Shown here piece after piece: positions 45,443-54,942 of a stretch of 64,000 bases of DNA. The notes under the pieces were generated by a model, which saw nothing but the letters and a program-made list of their open reading frames with translations, was not told the origin of the DNA and made no database searches. Position numbers and translations under genes: made by a program. How positions within the stretch are numbered: the stretch's first letter is position 1; each line of letters opens with the position of its first letter. Source of the DNA: Flavobacterium humidisoli (lineage in GTDB: Bacteria > Bacteroidota > Bacteroidia > Flavobacteriales > Flavobacteriaceae); the NCBI RefSeq assembly GCF_023272795.1, contig NZ_CP096829.1:2728001-2792000 (forward strand), given 5' to 3'.

Positions 45443-46079
45443 GAGAATGTTTTGGGAATATCTTTTCCATCCTTCAATTTCGTTTAAAAAAAGTAATATA
45501 ATTTATTCAAGCTAAAATTTAATTTGAAAGTTTTCAAATCCGATTATCTATAAGGTTAAACTACTTGAAGATATTTTGTAAATGAATGCATTAAAAAGAC
45601 TTATGGCTACCTTTTATATAAATTGAGTAAAAGCTTTTTATTTGATATACTTTGTAAAAAAAATCAAAACCGTAGAATAGGAAATTAAAAATGCTCCACC
45701 ATGTTTGAAAAGATATCGCTGAGACCTTTAGCTCTTATTATTTAACTGTTGTTATTAAAAAATCATTTTTGGTCTATTTTAACTTGCATCACAATTTATT
45801 GAAGGAGAAATCTAAAGGTTTTGCTGAAAAGTTTGCTGATTTCATAAACCTTTTTCTCTAGAATGATTATCATTATATAATTTAAATAGTTTTGTAAGAT
45901 AATTTTTCTTTTAAGAATGCAAAAATGTATATTTGAGCTCAAAAGTTGGTGCTTGCAGTAGAAGCAGCGAACAATTTTTTAATAATGCAAAATTAATAGA
46001 TATTTAAATATGATAATCAAGCATAAGGCATTTGTACAAGATATTGTTTTAATCTGCGTTAATTCTAATTGAAGCTGAA
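45443..46079. other. AT-rich gap without recognised gene
   Basis: About 640 bp between the hydrolase remnant and the SpaB_C-type gene. No frame longer than ~30 residues looks protein-like on either strand, and no hairpin stands out. It probably includes decayed sequence and the promoter of the next gene. Confidence 0.4.
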
Positions 46080-46949
46080 GTGGAAGATGTAAAAAGAGTT
46101 TTTATTCCTGGCGAAGAATGGCTTTACTTTAAAATTTATTGTGGGAATTATTCTGCTGATTATATTTTAAGTAATGATGTTTTGTTAATTGTTGATGTAC
46201 TGTTAAAAAACAATCTTATTGATAAGTGGTTTTTCATACGATATACGGATCCAGAAAACCATCTACGAATTCGTTTTCATTTAACGGATTGTAAAAATAT
46301 CCATAATGTAATGCAAATAGCAAATGCTCACTTTTCTAAATTGTTTGAAAAACATATTGTTTATGATATTGCTATAGCTACTTATAAAAGAGAAATAGAG
46401 CGTTATAGTGCGAATATTATTATTGAAATAGAAAATCTATTTTATTGTCATAGCACTAAAATTATTCAACTTATCAATAATACTGTTTCAGAATATGATG
46501 AAATAACTAGGATATTTGCGTCATTGCTTATGATGCATGACCTATTAAAATATTTTGGGATTCCATTAAGCCATTGTCAAAAAATTACAGAGGATATTTG
46601 TTTTCAATTCAAATTGGAATATAGTATGGATAGGAACAATTCAAGAAGGATTTCAAAATTATATTTAAAATATAGAAATGATATTTCATTGCTTCTCAAC
46701 CAAGGAAAGAATCCTGAGCATTTATCGGGACTTAATAAAGTTATGAGGATGAGAAAAGAAGAAGTTAAGATACTGAAAATAATTTTGGAAAAAATTAAAA
46801 AAGATAATGAGATAACTTCTTTGCAGCTTATAATTTCTATCGTTCATATGAATGTTAATAGGACTTTTAGGTCTAAACAAAGAGAATATGAGATGTTATG
46901 TTATAGTCTAATGAATCAATACTTTAAAAGTGTTATAGCCCAAAAATGA
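46080..46949 (+). CDS. Thiopeptide-type (SpaB_C) bacteriocin biosynthesis protein
   Basis: A 289-residue protein. GEEWLYFKIYCGNYSADYIL at the start and KWFFIRYTDPENHLRIRFH at ~48-67 are the signature of the SpaB_C domain, which in class I lanthipeptide dehydratases performs glutamate elimination. It is free-standing; the glutamylation (LanB N-terminal) domain is at 51220-53532 on the other strand. The start is a GTG, with no upstream ATG before the nearest in-frame stop at 46050. The stop overlaps the regulator gene by 4 bp (ATGA). It should act on a dehydrated precursor with that LanB-type protein. Confidence 0.82.
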   Translation: MEDVKRVFIPGEEWLYFKIYCGNYSADYILSNDVLLIVDVLLKNNLIDKWFFIRYTDPENHLRIRFHLTDCKNIHNVMQIANAHFSKLFEKHIVYDIAIATYKREIERYSANIIIEIENLFYCHSTKIIQLINNTVSEYDEITRIFASLLMMHDLLKYFGIPLSHCQKITEDICFQFKLEYSMDRNNSRRISKLYLKYRNDISLLLNQGKNPEHLSGLNKVMRMRKEEVKILKIILEKIKKDNEITSLQLIISIVHMNVNRTFRSKQREYEMLCYSLMNQYFKSVIAQK

Positions 46950-48634
46950 AAAATTTTTATGTACTATTCTTGTCGTTGATTATGACAAATATTTTTTCAC
47001 AAAATAAAGCTCATTTTCATATTCCAGATTCTTTAAAGGGAATGAGTTTTGAAACTTTAGAAAGACATTTTGATAATTCAATACTCGACACTAAAAAGCA
47101 CGCTGTTTATGCTAAAACATATTACCAAAAGTCCAAACTGCAAAATGACGATATTATTAATGCGAATGGAATGTTTATGCTTGCGTATGTTTCCAAGGAG
47201 GACTCTTTGTTTGCGCTAACAGATTCAGTAATTGCTCTCACTAAATATAAAAGTAACTTAGTCTTTCCCGCCAAAGCCTATATACTGCGAAGTATAATTT
47301 TTTTTTCAAATGGACAGTTTAACAAGGCACTAGCTGAAATTATAAAAGCTGAAAAACATTCGGATAAATCTGGAAATAAAGAACAGCAAATTTTTGTGAA
47401 TCAGCAGATAGGTTTAATAAAAATTGAGCTCGATAAACCTAAAGAGGCGTTACCCTTAATTATAGAAAATTATAATTATTATAGAAAGCTTAAAAGCGAT
47501 TCTCCCTATTATACTTATTCGGCATGGATTCTGTCTAATATTTATAATCGTTTAGGGAAACCTGATTTGGCATTACATTACACTAATCTTTTTTTTAAAA
47601 ATATGAAGAAAGATGATTTTTATTATCCATATTTTATTCTCAATAATGGGATTTCATATCATTTGAAGAAAGACTATAAGAGGAGTAATGGAGCTTTGGA
47701 TGTAGCCATATCGCTTTTAAAAGATGATAAGATAAATTTGGCTATAGCATATTATTATAGGGGAGAAAATATCCTAAAAGAGGAAAAAAACGATCTAAAA
47801 GCAAAAAAATATTTTGAAAAAGTTGATGCTATATTATTAACAACGAAAGAGTTTACTTCTATTTTGAGGAAAAATTACCTCAAATTAATTGAGATTTCGA
47901 AGAGATTACAAGATAATGCGAAAGAATTGTATTTTCTAAATCGATTAATTGAAATTGATGAAAGAGTAAATAAGAATAATCTTGTTTTGTCTGAAAATAT
48001 GCATCAAACTTATAATGTACCTCACTTATTATCTGAAAAGGAAAACATCATTTCAAAAATAAATAGAGAAAGTAAGATTTATATAATAATTGGATTTATA
48101 GCTTTTGCGCTATTGATTTTTGCATTATTTTATTTGTATAAGATGCAAAAGAATAAACAACTTACAGAAGAGAGATTTATAACTTTAATAAATGATTCAC
48201 GATTAGAGCCAGAAGAAACAAATGATATTGAAATTGTAGAAAAAAACAAGATTAAATCTGTTGAATTACCGATGACTTTAATAAAAGAGCTGTTAAATAA
48301 ATTGGCAGTATTTGAAAAAGAAGAAGGCTATTTAGAATTGAATTTAAAACTTAGTGAACTAAGCACAAGATTTGAAACTAATAATAGTTATTTGTCTAAA
48401 GTCATTAATCAGTATAAAAATAAAAATTTTAGCCAGTATATTAATGATTTAAGAATTGATTATGTTATAAAAAAAATGAAAACGGATAAGAAGTTTTGTA
48501 AATATACAATTAAGGCAATAGCACAAGAAGCAGGATTTAGCAGTACAGAATCTTTTGCCAAATCATTTTATAATAATACAGGACTACAGCCTTCTTTTTT
48601 TATAAAAAAAATAGTTGAAAACAATAAAACTTGA
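46946..48634 (+). CDS. TPR-HTH membrane regulator (AraC-type C-terminus)
   Basis: A 562-residue regulator. It has an N-terminal signal peptide (to NIFSQ), TPR-like helices at ~60-340 (LSNIYNRLGKPDLALHY), and one membrane helix near 373-393 (IYIIIGFIAFALLIFALFYL). A cytoplasmic C-terminal AraC-like HTH follows (LSELSTRFETNNSYLSKVI, AIAQEAGFSSTESFAKSFY). This layout is common in Flavobacteria, where a periplasmic TPR sensor drives transcription. It overlaps the SpaB_C-type gene by 4 bp, so it is co-expressed with peptide biosynthesis. It may bind the shared TTGGCC palindromes, which is a testable guess. Confidence 0.82.
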   Translation: MKNFYVLFLSLIMTNIFSQNKAHFHIPDSLKGMSFETLERHFDNSILDTKKHAVYAKTYYQKSKLQNDDIINANGMFMLAYVSKEDSLFALTDSVIALTKYKSNLVFPAKAYILRSIIFFSNGQFNKALAEIIKAEKHSDKSGNKEQQIFVNQQIGLIKIELDKPKEALPLIIENYNYYRKLKSDSPYYTYSAWILSNIYNRLGKPDLALHYTNLFFKNMKKDDFYYPYFILNNGISYHLKKDYKRSNGALDVAISLLKDDKINLAIAYYYRGENILKEEKNDLKAKKYFEKVDAILLTTKEFTSILRKNYLKLIEISKRLQDNAKELYFLNRLIEIDERVNKNNLVLSENMHQTYNVPHLLSEKENIISKINRESKIYIIIGFIAFALLIFALFYLYKMQKNKQLTEERFITLINDSRLEPEETNDIEIVEKNKIKSVELPMTLIKELLNKLAVFEKEEGYLELNLKLSELSTRFETNNSYLSKVINQYKNKNFSQYINDLRIDYVIKKMKTDKKFCKYTIKAIAQEAGFSSTESFAKSFYNNTGLQPSFFIKKIVENNKT

Positions 48635-48730
48635 TTTTGTATCTTGTTGATATTTTTGTTATTAAGTTCTATTTTGTTCGGAATTTATAAATCTAGAGAT
48701 ACGATTTTTTTCTTAAACTTAGGAGCAGTA

Positions 48731-48738
48731 TATATTTG
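48731..48738 (+). promoter_or_regulatory. -7 box (TATATTTG) for short peptide gene
   Basis: An exact TAnnTTTG match 29 bp before the ATG at 48767, showing that the peptide has its own promoter rather than depending on readthrough from the regulator. It also excludes the longer frame that opens at 48644. Confidence 0.55.
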
Positions 48739-48766
48739 CAATACTTATTTTAAATTAATTAATATC

Positions 48767-48916
48767 ATGAAAAAAAAGAAATTAAAATTAGCAAATGAGT
48801 TATCAATTGATAAATTCAGAGTAGCTGAATTAAAAAATCCTAAAATAATCATTGGTGGTCGAAATGAAGAAGACAACGGGGGAATAGTAACAGCCGATCC
48901 CGCTAGAAAAAGATAA
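48767..48916 (+). CDS. Short Lys-rich natural-product precursor peptide
   Basis: A 49-residue peptide from ATG 48767: MKKKKLKLANELSIDKFRVAEL, then NPKIIIGGRNEEDNGGIVTADPARKR in two parts. The KKLKL start and SIDKFRVAEL helix fit Bacteroidota natural-product leader peptides with a GG motif. The tail has one Thr and no Cys, so it cannot form a lanthionine. The TADPARKR end vaguely matches RPADPVR in the peptide at 44514. It lies between a regulator and an exported oligopeptidase, which suggests a processed signalling or bioactive peptide. Confidence 0.65.
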   Translation: MKKKKLKLANELSIDKFRVAELKNPKIIIGGRNEEDNGGIVTADPARKR

Positions 48917-48963
48917 ATAGGTTTGTCATATTTTTTTCTATATTACTATTAAATTATAATTAA

Positions 48964-51147
48964 ATGTCAAAAGCTAAATTATTTCAAATTATTATATTCT
49001 CATTTTTTGTAAATTCTTTAATCGCGCAAAAAGATATTCTGCCTGAAAAACAATTTACAGAGAACTTTTTTGGAAGAACTCTAAGTGATCCATACCGCTA
49101 TATGGAAAATCCTAAGGATACATTAGTTCAGCAGTGGTTTAAGTATAATAGTTATAAAACTCGATCTATTTTAAATGGCATTTCAGGCAGGAAAGAAATA
49201 GTAGATAAGTTAATAGAGATTGAAAATAGAAAATCTTTTAATGTGACATTATTAAATGTAACTGATGATGATTATTATTTTTATTTAAAAGCAACTGATA
49301 AAGATAAAACTGCAAAGTTATATTTTAAAAATGGAGAAGATGGGTCTGAAGTATTACTTTATGACCCATCAAATTATAAAATGGGGCAAAAAGATGAATA
49401 CGTAATCAACTATTTAAAGCCTTCTTGGGACCATAAAATAGTTGCTTTAGGTTTGTCAAAAAATGGAGAAGAAATTGGAGAGATAGCATTTTTAAATGTT
49501 GCTGCCAAGTCTATTCTGCCAGAAGTTATTCCCAACACATGGCCTGCTGAACTAAAAGGAATTAATTGGCTTTCTAATAATTCAGGAATTATTTATCAGC
49601 ATATTCCAATTATTGATTCCAATGAGAAAAACTACCTATTAAATACAGAGTCTGTGATTTATAAGTTAGGAGATAATCCTTTACAGCATAAAATAATATT
49701 TTCAAAAAACAATAATCCTGAATTTGATGTTAAGCAGGAAGATTTCCCCCTATTGTGCAAGTTTAGTCAAAATGACAAATATATTTTAGTTTTTTTAGCA
49801 GGAGCTTCTAATTATTATGATTGCTATTATGCAAAAGCAGAAGATTTAAAAAGTAATAAGATTGACTGGAAATTGCTCTTTAAGAAAGAAGATCAAATTA
49901 AAGATCAAATTCTTATTAATGAAGATTTATACTGTTTATCAGCTAAAAATGCGTCAAATTTTAATATATTTAAAACTAATGTTTTAGATTTCAATTTAGA
50001 AAAAAAGACTGTTATTGTGTCTGAGAATAAAAAAGAAACTATAGATGATTTTGTTATCACAAAAGATGGTTTATTCTATAGCACGACAAAAAACGGCGTC
50101 GAAGCTCACTTATATTTTGTTTCTAGATGTGAAACAAAAGAAATAGTTTCGCCTCTTAGTGCAGGGACAATAACAATGCAGATAAAGAATAAATTTAGCT
50201 CTGAAATATGGCTAAACTATAGTGGATGGATTAATCCAAAGCAAAGATACCGTTATGATACTGCTAATAATAGATTTATTGATGCACCTTTATCTCCGGT
50301 AATTGCTTATCCAGAATATGCAGATTTCGTAGTTAAAGAAATTGAAATTCCTTCTCAAGATGGTGTTATGGTCCCTGTTTCTTTAATTTACAAAAAAGGA
50401 CTTCAAAAGAATAAATTGAATAATGTGCTTATTGAAGGTTATGGTGCTTATGGCACGTCACTTACGCCAATATTCGAACCTATATATCTGTCGTGGGTTT
50501 TAAATGATGGTGTCTATGTCGTTAGCCATGTGAGAGGTGGCGGTGAAAAAGGTGATAATTGGCATCAGGGAGGTTATAAAAGCAGCAAATCAAACTCATG
50601 GGAAGATTTAATAGCTACAGCTGAATATTTAATTAAAGAAAAAATAACCAGTAAAGAACGAATTGCAATTTCGAGTGGAAGCGCGGGAGGTATTTTGGTT
50701 GGAAGAGCCATAACTGAAAGACCTGATTTATTTAAGGTAATGTTATGCGAAAACGGCACTTTAAATACTACAAGAATCAAGGAAATTTCTAACGGCCAAA
50801 ATAATATGAAAGAATTTGGGAATCCTGATATAGCAGAAGAGTTTAATGCTCTTTATGAAATGGATTCGTATCAGCATTTAAAGAAGGGGGTTGCTTATCC
50901 AGCTTGTTTAATTTCAGTAGGAATAAATGATGCCCGAGTTCCTCCAGCTATTTCAGGAAAGTTTGTTGCAAGGCTTAAAGCATCTACAACCTCTCAAAAT
51001 CCTATACTTTTTGCAGTTAATTATGATACTGGACACGGGATGGATAGCAGCGATTTGCAGCTTTACAACGACTATGCAGATGGATTTGCATTTGCCTTAT
51101 GGCAGATGGGGCACCCTAAATTTAAATTTTTAGGTAGTTATAATTAA
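48964..51147 (+). CDS. Secreted prolyl oligopeptidase (S9A)
   Basis: A 727-residue serine peptidase with signal peptide (ending NSLIAQ). The N-terminal beta-propeller region runs to ~450. The C-terminal catalytic domain has EGYGAYG, SHVRGGGEKGDNWH, the nucleophile ISSGSAGGILVG, NDARVPP (Asp) and DTGHGMDSS (His), all present. Such enzymes cut after Pro in short peptides and some remove leader peptides from modified precursors. It is 47 bp after the short precursor gene and convergent with the LanB-type gene. With a periplasmic location it would act after export. Confidence 0.9.
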   Translation: MSKAKLFQIIIFSFFVNSLIAQKDILPEKQFTENFFGRTLSDPYRYMENPKDTLVQQWFKYNSYKTRSILNGISGRKEIVDKLIEIENRKSFNVTLLNVTDDDYYFYLKATDKDKTAKLYFKNGEDGSEVLLYDPSNYKMGQKDEYVINYLKPSWDHKIVALGLSKNGEEIGEIAFLNVAAKSILPEVIPNTWPAELKGINWLSNNSGIIYQHIPIIDSNEKNYLLNTESVIYKLGDNPLQHKIIFSKNNNPEFDVKQEDFPLLCKFSQNDKYILVFLAGASNYYDCYYAKAEDLKSNKIDWKLLFKKEDQIKDQILINEDLYCLSAKNASNFNIFKTNVLDFNLEKKTVIVSENKKETIDDFVITKDGLFYSTTKNGVEAHLYFVSRCETKEIVSPLSAGTITMQIKNKFSSEIWLNYSGWINPKQRYRYDTANNRFIDAPLSPVIAYPEYADFVVKEIEIPSQDGVMVPVSLIYKKGLQKNKLNNVLIEGYGAYGTSLTPIFEPIYLSWVLNDGVYVVSHVRGGGEKGDNWHQGGYKSSKSNSWEDLIATAEYLIKEKITSKERIAISSGSAGGILVGRAITERPDLFKVMLCENGTLNTTRIKEISNGQNNMKEFGNPDIAEEFNALYEMDSYQHLKKGVAYPACLISVGINDARVPPAISGKFVARLKASTTSQNPILFAVNYDTGHGMDSSDLQLYNDYADGFAFALWQMGHPKFKFLGSYN

Positions 51148-51219
51148 TTACCTTCAACGATACTTTAAGAAGAAAGAATTTTGTATCTTAATGTTAACAT
51201 TAGGGATAATATTTTTTCA

Positions 51220-53532
51220 CTATGTCTTTAATCCTATAATAAATTGATTAGCATAACAATCATTATTATTGGTAACTATTGTATTGGATGGAAATAAAAA
51301 TTCTTCTAGAATAAATTTTGATTTATTTTTTATAATTGATATAAGCATTTCAATGCAAGTGTTGTTTTCAGTGTTTATAACTAAAAAATTGTCACTTTCT
51401 GTTAATGAAACATACTGAGGCAGAGATTTGCTGCCTGAAAATAGATTATCTACAACAGAGCGGAAAAAATCTTTACAGAAGATACTGCTATTTTGATTTG
51501 ACTTTTTAAAAAGTTCAGGACTATTCTCCTTTGTAAATATCCATTTTGCTTTTGATATTATACAATTGCTAACTGTAATTCTTGGGAAATAGTCATGAAA
51601 TTTTTCTAATATTTCTAAATTAAGGCCGATTGAGGATTTATAATTCTCAAATTGCATATCGCATAAAAAATGATAGATTGGAAGAGCTTTATTAGAATAA
51701 TTATGTGCATTTGTTAATCTTGGAACAATTTCTTTATCATATTTCTTGCTCCATAAAACTAAACGACCTAAATGCATTCTTAATAAAATATCTTCAATAT
51801 TAATTTGTTTCGAAGAGTTTAAGCTAGATTTTCCAAGATAAGGTATTTCGTAAGATCGAAAATTTGGCCTCTTTAATATATTACCTGTTCTCGTTTCTGG
51901 TAAATGTATTAGTTCAGCAACAATCTTATCTTTAAAATAATCTGATTCATATTTTGTAATTTCATTTGCTAAATTATTGATGTCTTCATTTCCGTAACAG
52001 AATCTGGCCAATAAATTTGCTGCGCTTGAACCGCCAATACTTTGAATTACTATCCACTCTTTTTCATTTTCTTTAACAATTTCAAAAACGCATGAAAACG
52101 TGCATGATAGATTTTCAGTAGAGAAATCGACAGTCGCAAAATCACTATTAGTGAGCTCAAAGCCTTTTTCGTTTTTTAGTGCGGCACTTTTTAGTTTATA
52201 TTGAATAATTTTTTCCACTTCATTTAAGTTAATAGATTCATCTATATTTAATTTCTGATTTATATCTAATGCATCTAATAAAGGGGTGACATCAAGATTT
52301 TGAACTTTTTGTCCATAACCAATTCCTGTTTCAAAATCTAATGCCGTAACTAAGGGGATGGTCTCTCCTTCATAACGTTTAGAAAATTTATCTTTAAAAT
52401 TTTCTAGAAATGTCTTTTTAGGCATTTCAGAGATTTTATTTAGAACCTTTATTGTTTTCACTATTTCTTGAGCATAAGTTTTACTTAATTGAAACTCATT
52501 AGAACCAAGGAATGAATCTGTCTGAAACAGAAATTTTTTATCAAAAGGAATATCTATATCTCTTATATTTTGGGTAATTTTTTCATAGTAAAAAAAAGGA
52601 TTTTTAGCCTGGTCAATTTCCATTAATCCATTACTTATTTTCTTTATATTTTTAAATGTCAAATTTTCAGTTGCGTTCTTTGATTGGAAATTCTGAGATC
52701 TCCCCATTTTTTCATGCTTTTTTTGAGATTTATTTGCTAGGCTTTCTGATAAATTTACTAACTTATCAAAATAGTCATCGCCTGTTAATGTAAGTTCCAA
52801 TTCTGAAACAAGTATTTGGTGGCGAATTAATTCTTCTATAAAATTAACTGCTGTAGTTTCTTTTATTTTATCGGAGACTAAATAAAGGGATAAGTCTTTT
52901 TTGCTAATGCCCAAATAAGACTTTTCAATTACCAAATCTAAGTAATCTGTACTCTTAACAGCTTCAAGTGAATATTTGCGTTCATCATCCAAAGTGTATT
53001 GAACATATCTGTAAAAATCCCCCAGTCTATATATGGTTGAATTTGGATAAAAAAGAATTTCATTTTGAATTATTGGATCGTTTTCTAAATCTTTTCCCAA
53101 GTTTCCAGCGAATTGCATATCAAATCGAGTTTTTCTATTAAAACTGCTTTTTTCAAGATTTAAACTAGAATTTGTATTAAGAGGGATTTGGGTTATGTTT
53201 GAAAATTTGCCTGAACCACAGGCGGAAAAAAGACCAAAAGGCGTACATCGAGTAGACATACGGCTTAAATATTTTAGAACAGTTATTTTAAGTTTGTTCC
53301 TTTTATAGGAAGGATATTGATCATCTAAAGTCCATTTCAGTATTTCATTATATAATTCAGGTGAAGCTAAAAATATAGCTTCTTTAAAATGACTACCTTT
53401 TAATATTTCTTTAATGTCATCATCTGGAATAATTATTTTTCTTGTCAGATTATGATAAAATTCTATAGGAAGTGTAGGAACCCTTATGATAAGAGTTTCA
53501 AAAAAAGTAAAATCTATTCTAGAATTCGGCAT
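51220..53532 (-). CDS. Lantibiotic dehydratase, glutamylation domain (LanB N-terminal type)
   Basis: A 770-residue protein. The motif RMSTRCTPFGLFSACG (~92-107) and the N-terminal FETLIIRVPTLP are typical of the LanB glutamylation domain, which uses glutamyl-tRNA to activate Ser and Thr. The C-terminal SpaB_C elimination domain is not fused and is encoded at 46080. No LanC cyclase is visible anywhere in the window. It is transcribed divergently from the bacteriocin precursors at 53958 and could modify those or the peptides at 44514 and 48767. Confidence 0.87.
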   Translation of the reverse strand: MPNSRIDFTFFETLIIRVPTLPIEFYHNLTRKIIIPDDDIKEILKGSHFKEAIFLASPELYNEILKWTLDDQYPSYKRNKLKITVLKYLSRMSTRCTPFGLFSACGSGKFSNITQIPLNTNSSLNLEKSSFNRKTRFDMQFAGNLGKDLENDPIIQNEILFYPNSTIYRLGDFYRYVQYTLDDERKYSLEAVKSTDYLDLVIEKSYLGISKKDLSLYLVSDKIKETTAVNFIEELIRHQILVSELELTLTGDDYFDKLVNLSESLANKSQKKHEKMGRSQNFQSKNATENLTFKNIKKISNGLMEIDQAKNPFFYYEKITQNIRDIDIPFDKKFLFQTDSFLGSNEFQLSKTYAQEIVKTIKVLNKISEMPKKTFLENFKDKFSKRYEGETIPLVTALDFETGIGYGQKVQNLDVTPLLDALDINQKLNIDESINLNEVEKIIQYKLKSAALKNEKGFELTNSDFATVDFSTENLSCTFSCVFEIVKENEKEWIVIQSIGGSSAANLLARFCYGNEDINNLANEITKYESDYFKDKIVAELIHLPETRTGNILKRPNFRSYEIPYLGKSSLNSSKQINIEDILLRMHLGRLVLWSKKYDKEIVPRLTNAHNYSNKALPIYHFLCDMQFENYKSSIGLNLEILEKFHDYFPRITVSNCIISKAKWIFTKENSPELFKKSNQNSSIFCKDFFRSVVDNLFSGSKSLPQYVSLTESDNFLVINTENNTCIEMLISIIKNKSKFILEEFLFPSNTIVTNNNDCYANQFIIGLKT

Positions 53533-53706
53533 ATATTTATTTTATTGAAAATGTAGGAATATTGGAGTGTCAAAAATAGTCAATATTTTACTTTTCGCAC
53601 CGATATTTGATTGAAAAAAAGCACCTGAAAGTAATAAAATAATTTTTGTTAATGTTTTTAAAATCAGTATTTTGATTTTTTGTTTTCTGGTTTTTTATAA
53701 ATTAAG

Positions 53707-53730
53707 ATTCTAGATTTATAAATCTAGAAT
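53707..53730. promoter_or_regulatory. Perfect 24-bp palindrome between lanB-type gene and bacteriocin genes
   Basis: ATTCTAGATTTATAAATCTAGAAT reads identically on both strands and sits 175 bp upstream of the lanB-type start. It may be an operator or a strong hairpin; no T-run follows. Confidence 0.45.
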
Positions 53731-53840
53731 AGCTAAACTTGATTTAAATATTAACTTCAATTAGTTTTGGAACCAGAAAAGTGAGACATTTTTTACAGTA
53801 AGACGTTACCAGTAAGAAACAGATTTCTTTTTATGATAAG

Positions 53841-53854
53841 TAATTGGCCAATTA
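53841..53854. promoter_or_regulatory. Palindrome TAATTGGCCAATTA
   Basis: A 14-bp perfect palindrome 104 bp before the first bacteriocin precursor. The core AATTGGCCAATT is identical to the one at 44493-44504. Confidence 0.5.
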
Positions 53855-53957
53855 CAGGATTATTAATTCGCTTTAGTAATCCTAGAATAACGCAAATGTT
53901 AATGTCAGCACATGACAAAACAAATTGTTTAAATGTTTAATTAAAAAAAGAATAATC

Positions 53958-54104
53958 ATGAATTTACAAAATTTAAATTTAGTTGAGCTTAATGCTCAGG
54001 AAGTGAAAGAAATTGACGGGGGGTTTATGTTGCATTGGGGGTGGTATGCAGGAGCATTTGGCCTTGGTTTTGCGACAGGAACAGCAATTTATATGAGTGC
54101 TTAA
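53958..54104 (+). CDS. Double-glycine bacteriocin precursor 1
   Basis: A 48-residue peptide. The leader MNLQNLNLVELNAQEVKEIDGG ends in a GG cleavage site, with the spaced hydrophobic residues that C39 peptidases recognise. The core FMLHWGWYAGAFGLGFATG plus TAIYMSA is hydrophobic and Gly-rich with a GxxxG-type segment, as in class II pore-forming bacteriocins. There is no Cys. It starts the operon leading to the C39 ABC exporter at 56934. Confidence 0.85.
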   Translation: MNLQNLNLVELNAQEVKEIDGGFMLHWGWYAGAFGLGFATGTAIYMSA

Positions 54105-54135
54105 TTAATTGTTTTATTATCCTAACTTTTATATT

Positions 54136-54273
54136 ATGATAAATTTTTCAGATTTAAATGTAGTTGAATTGACAACTATTGAATTAGTTGAAACGGACGG
54201 AGGTTTCTTGCCAATTGTCATGTTAGCATGCTGTTTTGCTTTAGGCATGTCAACAGCCTTGATGCTTAACTAA
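54136..54273 (+). CDS. Double-glycine bacteriocin precursor 2
   Basis: A 45-residue peptide 31 bp after precursor 1. The leader is MINFSDLNVVELTTIELVE then TDGG, and the core is FLPIVMLACCFALGMSTALM plus LN. It is very hydrophobic and carries a vicinal Cys pair. The two leaders align (NLNLVELN versus DLNVVELT), so they use the same exporter. Two different hydrophobic cores suggest a two-peptide bacteriocin. An attenuating hairpin follows directly. Confidence 0.85.
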   Translation: MINFSDLNVVELTTIELVETDGGFLPIVMLACCFALGMSTALMLN

Positions 54274-54278
54274 AATGC

Positions 54279-54314
54279 AAGGGTTGTCAATAATTTTGGC
54301 AACCCTTTAATTTC
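54279..54314 (+). terminator. Attenuator after bacteriocin precursors
   Basis: AAGGGTTG and CAACCCTT arms followed by TTAATTT. It lies 6 bp after precursor 2 and before the maturation genes on the same strand, so partial readthrough is expected. Confidence 0.7.
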
Positions 54315-54327
54315 TTAAACACATAAA

Positions 54328-54894
54328 ATGTACAAGTTAACATACAGCGTAACAACAAATAGCAGATGCTTATTCCAAGTGTTATTTGTTAATGAAAAAA
54401 TGGTCGTTACATCTGTTGACGGCAAATGGAATGTTTTTCGTAAAAAACAAAATAAAAATTATGTTTTAGATTTTGATAACAAAAAAATATCACCTGTTGA
54501 TTATTCGGATTTAAAAAATCAAATAAAATCTATTTCAAAAAATATTGAGATAATTAAAACCTCAATAAAAAATTCTGAAAATTTTATTCTTGGATACCCT
54601 TCAAAAGGATATGAATATGTCAGCAAAGGGAATTTTCCGCATTTAAACAGCCAAATTTCGATTGGAACAATATCAAATTTCGATAAAACATCGTATTCGG
54701 CTTATTTTAATTTTGAAAAGCAAAATCAACTACTCGACATTCTGCTTGGAGAAAATGATTTACTAATGTGTAATACAACACGGTTGACATTTCCACAAGG
54801 AAATTTAACTCAACAAATTGAATTAATTTCAATTGAAGAATGGTCTTTTACCCAAGAGTTTTTAGAAATAGATAATTATAAAACGGTTGATTAG
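54328..54894 (+). CDS. Unknown protein of bacteriocin locus
   Basis: A 188-residue protein with no signal peptide or membrane helix. The start MYKLTYSVTTNSRCLFQVLF is beta-rich. A helical middle (SDLKNQIKSISKNIEIIKTSI) and a second beta region (ISIGTISNFDKTSYSAYFNF) follow. I do not recognise a family. It lies between the precursors and the exporter genes in the same direction, so a role in maturation or immunity is likely but unproven. Confidence 0.7.
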   Translation: MYKLTYSVTTNSRCLFQVLFVNEKMVVTSVDGKWNVFRKKQNKNYVLDFDNKKISPVDYSDLKNQIKSISKNIEIIKTSIKNSENFILGYPSKGYEYVSKGNFPHLNSQISIGTISNFDKTSYSAYFNFEKQNQLLDILLGENDLLMCNTTRLTFPQGNLTQQIELISIEEWSFTQEFLEIDNYKTVD

Positions 54895-54942
54895 ATCTTA
54901 CTGAATAAGATAAATAAAAAGTTGAAAGTAAAAAAGATTACA

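Noticed and set aside
48644..48766. Longer 90-residue version of the short peptide
   Set aside because: The promoter box at 48731 lies inside the extension, and MKKKKLKL at 48767 is a typical precursor start.
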